Source: Nitrospinota bacterium
GTDB lineage: Bacteria; Nitrospinota_A; UBA7883; JADGGD01
Length of the DNA stretch: 9,535 nucleotides
Assembly (NCBI GenBank): GCA_015229165.1
Contig: JADGCD010000071.1
Location: 1-9,535 of the forward strand
Direction: 5' to 3'
Shown: piece by piece, positions 6,182 through 9,535 of the stretch
Layout of the letters: each line of letters opens with the position of its first letter
Position numbering within the stretch: position 1 is the first letter of the stretch
Notes under the pieces: model-generated
The model's database searches: none
What the model was told of the DNA's origin: nothing
Seen by the model: only the letters and a program-made list of their open reading frames with translations
Position numbers and translations under genes: made by a program

Positions 6182-7408
6182 CTAGAGGGTTTCGCCGAAG
6201 ACCCCTTCGATCACGCCGTTGTCGTTGAGTTCGTAGGCCACGAGGCGCCCCGGTTCGCAGTTGACCGACTTGAAGTTCTTCCCGGCGATCCAGGCGGCCT
6301 GGTAGATCACCTTCTCTTCGGAGCCCCAGATGATGGTGCTGCCGTCGTCGGAGCGCCCCATCCAGAGCTGTCGCAGGCCGTCCCGGTCGCGCCCGGCGAT
6401 GATCTTGTTGTCGACCATGGCGATGAAGGAGGAGGGGCCGCTCATTTTGTACCGGGCCAGGATCGGGTCGGAGACGAAGGTCTCGTAGGCGTCCTGCTCC
6501 ACGTCGGAGAGGCTGTTGAGCTCTTTGGGGAACTTCTGGCACATGACCCATTCGGTCTGCTGGTAGTCGAAGCTGCGGCTTCCCACCAGATCGTCCACCT
6601 CCAGCAAAATCGCCTCCGAATCGGTGCCGACACAGCGGGCCACATGGGCGCCCATGAGCCCCAGCCGGTTGGACGGGGCGCTGGAGAGGTCGCCATTGTG
6701 GACGATGGCCGAGTTCAGGATCGAGATCGGATGGGCGCCCCACCAGACGCCGGTGCCGACGATGGAGGTGGGCCACCGCATGTGGATCATGATAGCGGTC
6801 AGCGGTCTGTCTTCATACTGGAGCAGGTCGAAGATCTCGATAGTGTCGGCCAGCTCCATGGCGGTGATGAAGACCCCCATGTTCTTCCCGGATGAGAAGA
6901 TGCGGGCGTCGCCCATGTACTTGTTGTTGAAGCTTTCGACCACCCGCCGGACGTAGACCTTCTCGTCGGTGGTGTGTTGCTTGCGCATCATTTCGTCGGT
7001 GGTCGGTGCGCTCATGAAGTAGCGGCGCATTTCGGGGATGTCGTACTTGCGGTACGCCTCGGGGACGACCAACGGCTCCATCTCGCCGAAATGGCGAAGC
7101 CCCAGCTTCCCTTCCTCCAGCAACGGCTCCAGTTCCTTGGCCACATCCCGGTTCCGGTACATGACGTGGAAGGCGTAGTAGTTTGCCCGCTTCGGGTAGA
7201 TGCCCCGGAGGAGCACCCCCGCGCCGAAGGTTCCCCGCTCTTGCATGGTCTTGGCCGCCTCCAGCGAGGCTTGCAGGTGGACGTCGCCGATGGCGGCGTA
7301 AAGACCGCACGCGCCGGGGCCGACCCCGTTTGACCCGCAGTCGGCCCGGGTGATCGGGCCGGAATCGGGAACGGTGACGTCGGGCCAGTCGAACGATTCG
7401 ATGGTCAT
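6182..7408 (-). CDS. Glutamate synthase, archaeal-type glutaminase subunit (class II glutamine amidotransferase)
   Basis: A 408-residue protein corresponding to the N-terminal (domain 1) glutaminase part of GltB. The likely nucleophile is C34 in PGACGLYAAIGD, which would become the N-terminal residue if a 33-residue propeptide is removed, as known for GltB. Further class II features: HMRWPT (H209, R211), WWGAHPIS, the oxyanion motif HNGD (N238, G239) and GTDSE (261-265). It should hydrolyse glutamine to glutamate and ammonia, which is channelled to the FMN subunit. The ATG at 7406-7408 overlaps the stop of the upstream gene as ATGA, fixing the start and implying translational coupling. All recognisable catalytic residues are present, so it appears active. 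Another class II amidotransferase is possible in principle, but the flanking genes make glutamate synthase by far the best fit. Confidence 0.9.
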   Translation of the reverse strand: MTIESFDWPDVTVPDSGPITRADCGSNGVGPGACGLYAAIGDVHLQASLEAAKTMQERGTFGAGVLLRGIYPKRANYYAFHVMYRNRDVAKELEPLLEEGKLGLRHFGEMEPLVVPEAYRKYDIPEMRRYFMSAPTTDEMMRKQHTTDEKVYVRRVVESFNNKYMGDARIFSSGKNMGVFITAMELADTIEIFDLLQYEDRPLTAIMIHMRWPTSIVGTGVWWGAHPISILNSAIVHNGDLSSAPSNRLGLMGAHVARCVGTDSEAILLEVDDLVGSRSFDYQQTEWVMCQKFPKELNSLSDVEQDAYETFVSDPILARYKMSGPSSFIAMVDNKIIAGRDRDGLRQLWMGRSDDGSTIIWGSEEKVIYQAAWIAGKNFKSVNCEPGRLVAYELNDNGVIEGVFGETL

Positions 7409-8973
7409 TCGTTTTCCTCCACTTCCACGGGGGTGACCACAAACCGGGGGCAGTCTTCCCAACACTTTCCACACGAGTCGCACTGCGCGCTCGGCTCGAA
7501 GAGGGGGGTGGTGTGGTCCCACACGATCATCAGCTTGTTGATCCCCTCCTTGCCGCAGGCGTGGAAGCACCAGTCGCAGTCGGAGTTGACCCCGCCGATG
7601 CACATGCCGCAGCGGAAGCAGCGGGACGCCTCGACCCGGGCTTCGTCCAGCGAGACGACCCGCTCCACGGGGCGGAAATCGTGGATGCGCCGCGACGCCG
7701 GTTCGAGGGCGGTGCGCAGGCGCATCCGCCGTTCGAAGTAGCGGGCGATGTTCATCTTCTCGTAGGGGACCTCTTCGGGCATGGGGGGGAAGAGTGTGGC
7801 TCCGGTCAGGCGCAGGGCCGCGTCGGCGGCGGCCCGCTTCCCGGCGGCGATGGCGTGGATCACCGTCCCCGGTGAGGACGGGATCACGTCCCCGGCGAAA
7901 AAGATGACGTCGCTCTTGGGGGCGTTAAACGTCGCAGGCTCCTGCCCGATGGCCATGATGACCACGTCGGCGGGCCGCCGTTCCGTGACGCCGGACGCCA
8001 CCGCCCGGCGGCGGCCGGAGTCGTCCGGCTCGGCCAGGGCCATCACCTCGACGGTCAGGGTCGATCCGTCGTACGCCTTGGGGGCTTTCAGGAAGTCGAA
8101 GACCACCCCTTCTTGCCGGGCGTGGCGGACTTCAAAGTCGTGGGCCGGCATGGAGGCTTCGTCCCGCCGGTAGAGAACATGGACCGACGCGGCGCCGAGC
8201 CGGACGGCGGTGCGGCAGGCGTCCATGGCCACGTTGCCCCCGCCGACGACAATCACCGCCCGTCCCTCGAAGGTCTGCCGGTGGGTCTCTTCGGCGTTGA
8301 CCCGTTTGAGGAGGGTCAGCCCCGAAAGGCACTGCTCCTCCCCCGCGATGCCGGAGCCCCGTCCGACCCCGGCCCCGATGGTGACGACGGCGGCGTCGAA
8401 TCCTTCACTCTTCATGAGGTCGGCGAGTTTGGCCCCCTCCACCGGCGTGTTGTAGCGGATGGTCACGCCGCACGCCTCGATGAGCTTAACCTCCCGGGCC
8501 AGCACGTCTTTGGGCAACCGGTAGGCGGGGATGCCGTAGCGCAAGACGCCGCCCGCTTCGGCCTCGGCCTCGTGGATGGTGACGGCGAACCCGGCAAGGT
8601 TCAGGAACCACCCGGCGGTCAGTCCGGCGGGACCGGCGCCGACGATCAGGATTTTCTTGCCGTTGCGGGGCGACATCGCGGGCCGCCAGTCGGGATCGAA
8701 CCCGTGGTCGGCCATCACCCCCTCCAGCATCTGGATGGAGATGGACGCGTCGAACGAGCCGCGGTTGCAGGGGGATTCGCAGAAGGCGTAGCAGACCCGA
8801 CCGAGGACGCCCCGGAGGGGGTGGCTCTCCATCATGATGGTCCAGGCCCGTTTCGCGTCCCCCATGGCCAGCGCGTGCATGGCGCCGGCGATGTTGGAGT
8901 GGGCGGGGCAACCGTTGGCGCCGCCGCAGGGGGCCGTCTTGTTCTCCCACACGGGGACGACGTATCCAGCCAT
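7405..8973 (-). CDS. gltD: NAD(P)H-dependent glutamate synthase small-subunit-like oxidoreductase (FAD, Fe-S) with C-terminal ferredoxin module
   Basis: A 522-residue, GltD-like electron-input subunit. The N-terminal region has Cys at 16, 22, 61, 65 and 69 in the arrangement typical of the GltD Fe-S domain (APCGGANGCPAHSNI; CYAFCESPC). The FAD-binding GAGPAG is at 112-117, the NADP-binding GGGNVAMD at 244-251 followed by YRRDEASMPA, and the second FAD motif FFAGDV...HAIAAGKRAA at 358-382. Unlike E. coli GltD, a C-terminal Cys-rich extension follows: C452, C455, C458, C466, C469, C473, then CDSCGKCWEDCP (C498-C508), probably two [4Fe-4S] clusters. It would pass electrons from NADPH to the FMN subunit. 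The ATG at 8971-8973 has a good AAAGGAAAG ribosome site. Longer in-frame starts at 9003 and 9051 lack one. First gene of the operon. Confidence 0.92.
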   Translation of the reverse strand: MAGYVVPVWENKTAPCGGANGCPAHSNIAGAMHALAMGDAKRAWTIMMESHPLRGVLGRVCYAFCESPCNRGSFDASISIQMLEGVMADHGFDPDWRPAMSPRNGKKILIVGAGPAGLTAGWFLNLAGFAVTIHEAEAEAGGVLRYGIPAYRLPKDVLAREVKLIEACGVTIRYNTPVEGAKLADLMKSEGFDAAVVTIGAGVGRGSGIAGEEQCLSGLTLLKRVNAEETHRQTFEGRAVIVVGGGNVAMDACRTAVRLGAASVHVLYRRDEASMPAHDFEVRHARQEGVVFDFLKAPKAYDGSTLTVEVMALAEPDDSGRRRAVASGVTERRPADVVIMAIGQEPATFNAPKSDVIFFAGDVIPSSPGTVIHAIAAGKRAAADAALRLTGATLFPPMPEEVPYEKMNIARYFERRMRLRTALEPASRRIHDFRPVERVVSLDEARVEASRCFRCGMCIGGVNSDCDWCFHACGKEGINKLMIVWDHTTPLFEPSAQCDSCGKCWEDCPRFVVTPVEVEENE

Positions 8974-9200
8974 AACGACTACTTTCCTTTCCCTCGTCGG
9001 CATCGCAGGGGCGCCGACGTGTGACGTGTCTCTTCCGCGACGAGACCGCACGACTCCCGCCCGGTGAGAGGGGGGGGCCTTCTGGCTGTAACTGACTGAT
9101 TCCCTGAAAGGAACGTCTTCCGGGCCCGCGCGCCGGATCGTCTCCGCCGTTCCGGGGGCCCACCGCCAGTTTCGGGTGGTCTTCGTCTACCGCGTCTTAC
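8974..9200 (-). other. Long untranslated leader of the glt operon
   Basis: If the candidate promoter at 9201-9230 is used, the transcript would carry about 220 nt before the gltD-like ATG. The leader contains a tandem 7-bp repeat (GACGTGT twice, plus strand 9016-9029), a C8 tract (9070-9077), an imperfect TTCC/GGAA inverted repeat (9100-9113) and two GGGCCC palindromes (9122-9127 and 9156-9161). The minus strand is open as an 83-residue Arg/Pro-rich frame (9230-8979) that resembles no protein I know and is probably GC-driven. I recognise no known riboswitch class. Confidence 0.4.
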
Positions 9201-9230
9201 AGAATCACCGATTTGACCCGGCGGTGTCAA
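9201..9230 (-). promoter_or_regulatory. Candidate promoter for the glt operon
   Basis: On the minus strand a perfect -35, TTGACA (9230-9225), is followed after 18 bp by GATTCT (9206-9201), which keeps the key A2 and T6 of a -10 box but is otherwise weak. It lies directly after the terminator of the upstream gene and before the four-gene operon, so the position is right. I found no convincing sigma-54 (GG-N10-GC) element here. Confidence 0.4.
9213..9230. repeat. Inverted repeat overlapping the -35 box, possible operator
   Basis: The 18-bp element reads TTGAC-8 bp-GTCAA on either strand: perfect 5-bp arms (9213-9217 and 9226-9230) with a GC-rich 8-bp centre. One arm forms most of the candidate -35 hexamer, so a protein bound here could block the glt promoter. 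It does not match the NtrC consensus. Short arms make chance plausible. Confidence 0.3.
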
Positions 9231-9235
9231 GGATC

Positions 9236-9257
9236 AAAAGCGTCTGTCGGAAGACGC
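9236..9257 (-). terminator. Intrinsic terminator after the DUF1858 gene
   Basis: On the minus strand the stem GCGTCT pairs perfectly with AGACGC across a 6-nt loop (TCCGAC), then a short TTTT follows. It begins 11 nt after the TGA of the upstream gene. The U-tract is short, so termination may be partial, but position and stem fit a standard rho-independent terminator. Confidence 0.6.
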
Positions 9258-9268
9258 CGACGGAAGGG

Positions 9269-9535
9269 TCAACGAATCAGTTTTTCAATGACGCCGTTGA
9301 TCTCCGCCACCACCTCGTCGGTCGCCTGACCGTGCATCATGGCGGTCTGGGCCAGATTTTCGGTCTTTTGGCCGGGACAACTGAAGCAGGCGTCGCCGTA
9401 GCGGCGGGAGAAAATTTCCCGCACTTCCGGGTAGACCTCCAGCAGGGCGCCGATTTGGGTCTCGCCGGTGGCCCGCTCGCCCCGGGTGATCGCGCCGCCC
9501 GGGACGGGGAGGTAGTGGTCCGGCTGTTCAGCCGA
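9269..9535 (-). CDS. DUF1858-family redox-disulfide domain protein, C-terminal part (5' end outside window)
   Basis: An 88-residue fragment, open to the right edge, ending at TGA 9271-9269. It matches the DUF1858 family (hybrid-cluster-protein-associated disulfide domain) in layout: IGALLEVYPEVREIFSRRYGDACFSCPGQKTENLAQTAMMHGQATDEVVAEIN, given here in pieces: a helix ending in YPEV, then the CFSCPG motif (two Cys two residues apart), then ENLAQTAMMHG and a short D/E-rich helix with VVAEIN. In related proteins the Cys pair is proposed to be a redox-active disulfide or metal site; the function is not established. About 30 residues precede the domain here (DHYLPVPGG...), so this may be a small stand-alone protein or the tail of a larger one. 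It is separated from the glt operon by a terminator. Confidence 0.8.
   Translation of the reverse strand, partial: SAEQPDHYLPVPGGAITRGERATGETQIGALLEVYPEVREIFSRRYGDACFSCPGQKTENLAQTAMMHGQATDEVVAEINGVIEKLIR

Noticed and set aside
4624..6228. A 534-codon open frame on the plus strand opposite the FMN subunit gene
   Set aside because: Its composition (Val, Gly, Ala, His, Asp rich, low complexity) is that of an antisense shadow in high-GC DNA. The minus strand encodes clear Fe-S and FMN motifs with a good ribosome site.
6182..7603. N-terminal extension of the glutaminase subunit to 473 residues
   Set aside because: The extension is an off-frame reading of the end of the GltD-like gene. The ATGA overlap at 7405-7408 gives a natural coupled start, with C34 at the expected distance for propeptide cleavage.
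8113..9024. A 303-codon plus-strand open frame opposite the GltD-like gene
   Set aside because: Gly/Asp/Val-rich shadow; the opposite strand has intact FAD, NADP and Fe-S motifs.
9016..9029. Tandem GACGTGT repeat as a regulator-binding site
   Set aside because: Only two short copies in GC-rich DNA, far downstream of the candidate promoter. I know of no regulator with this site, so it is kept only as part of the leader description.
8974..9051. In-frame upstream starts for the GltD-like protein (ATG at 9003 or the start at 9051)
   Set aside because: No ribosome site precedes them and the added residues (Arg-rich) are not typical of the family. AAAGGAAAG lies just before the ATG at 8973.

Overview
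The window is high-GC bacterial DNA, apparently chromosomal. I see no insertion sequence, CRISPR array, tRNA, rRNA or phage gene. The content suggests an anaerobic or micro-aerobic, respiratory, Gram-negative-type bacterium: a split, ferredoxin-rich 'archaeal-type' glutamate synthase, a DUF1858 redox-disulfide protein, a small two-haem c-type cytochrome lipoprotein and a c-di-GMP synthase. Groups such as Nitrospirota, Nitrospinota or Desulfobacterota would fit, but the sequence alone does not settle the lineage.

Layout. (1) 3-653, plus strand: the C-terminal half of a phospholipase-D/cardiolipin-synthase-like protein, cut by the left edge. (2) 670-1710, minus: rlmN, convergent with gene 1. 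(3) 1711-1785: a 75-bp divergent intergenic region with a candidate promoter on each strand. (4) 1786-3469, plus: a two-gene unit made of a di-haem cytochrome c lipoprotein (TTG start) and, overlapping it by 8 bp, a Rossmann-GAF-GGDEF diguanylate cyclase with intact GGEEF and I-site motifs. (5) 3470-3520: a GC-rich hairpin between convergent genes. (6) 8973 down to 3521, minus: a tightly packed four-gene glutamate synthase operon. Its order is GltD-like flavoprotein/iron-sulfur oxidoreductase, class II glutaminase domain, ferredoxin + FMN synthase domain, and GXGXG domain. The junctions are a 4-bp overlap, a 28-bp gap and a 1-bp overlap. (7) 8974-9268: the operon leader, with a candidate promoter next to an inverted repeat and the terminator of the gene upstream. 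(8) 9269-9535, minus: the C-terminal part of a DUF1858-family protein, cut by the right edge.

How the genes fit together. The four glt proteins would together do what GltB+GltD do in proteobacteria. The glutaminase releases ammonia from glutamine, the FMN subunit adds it to 2-oxoglutarate, and the FAD/NADPH subunit supplies electrons through several Fe-S clusters. The cytochrome and cyclase pair looks like a redox- or ligand-linked signalling unit. The best candidates for something undescribed are this pair and the departures from consensus in the FMN subunit. The rest is recognisable metabolism or RNA modification.
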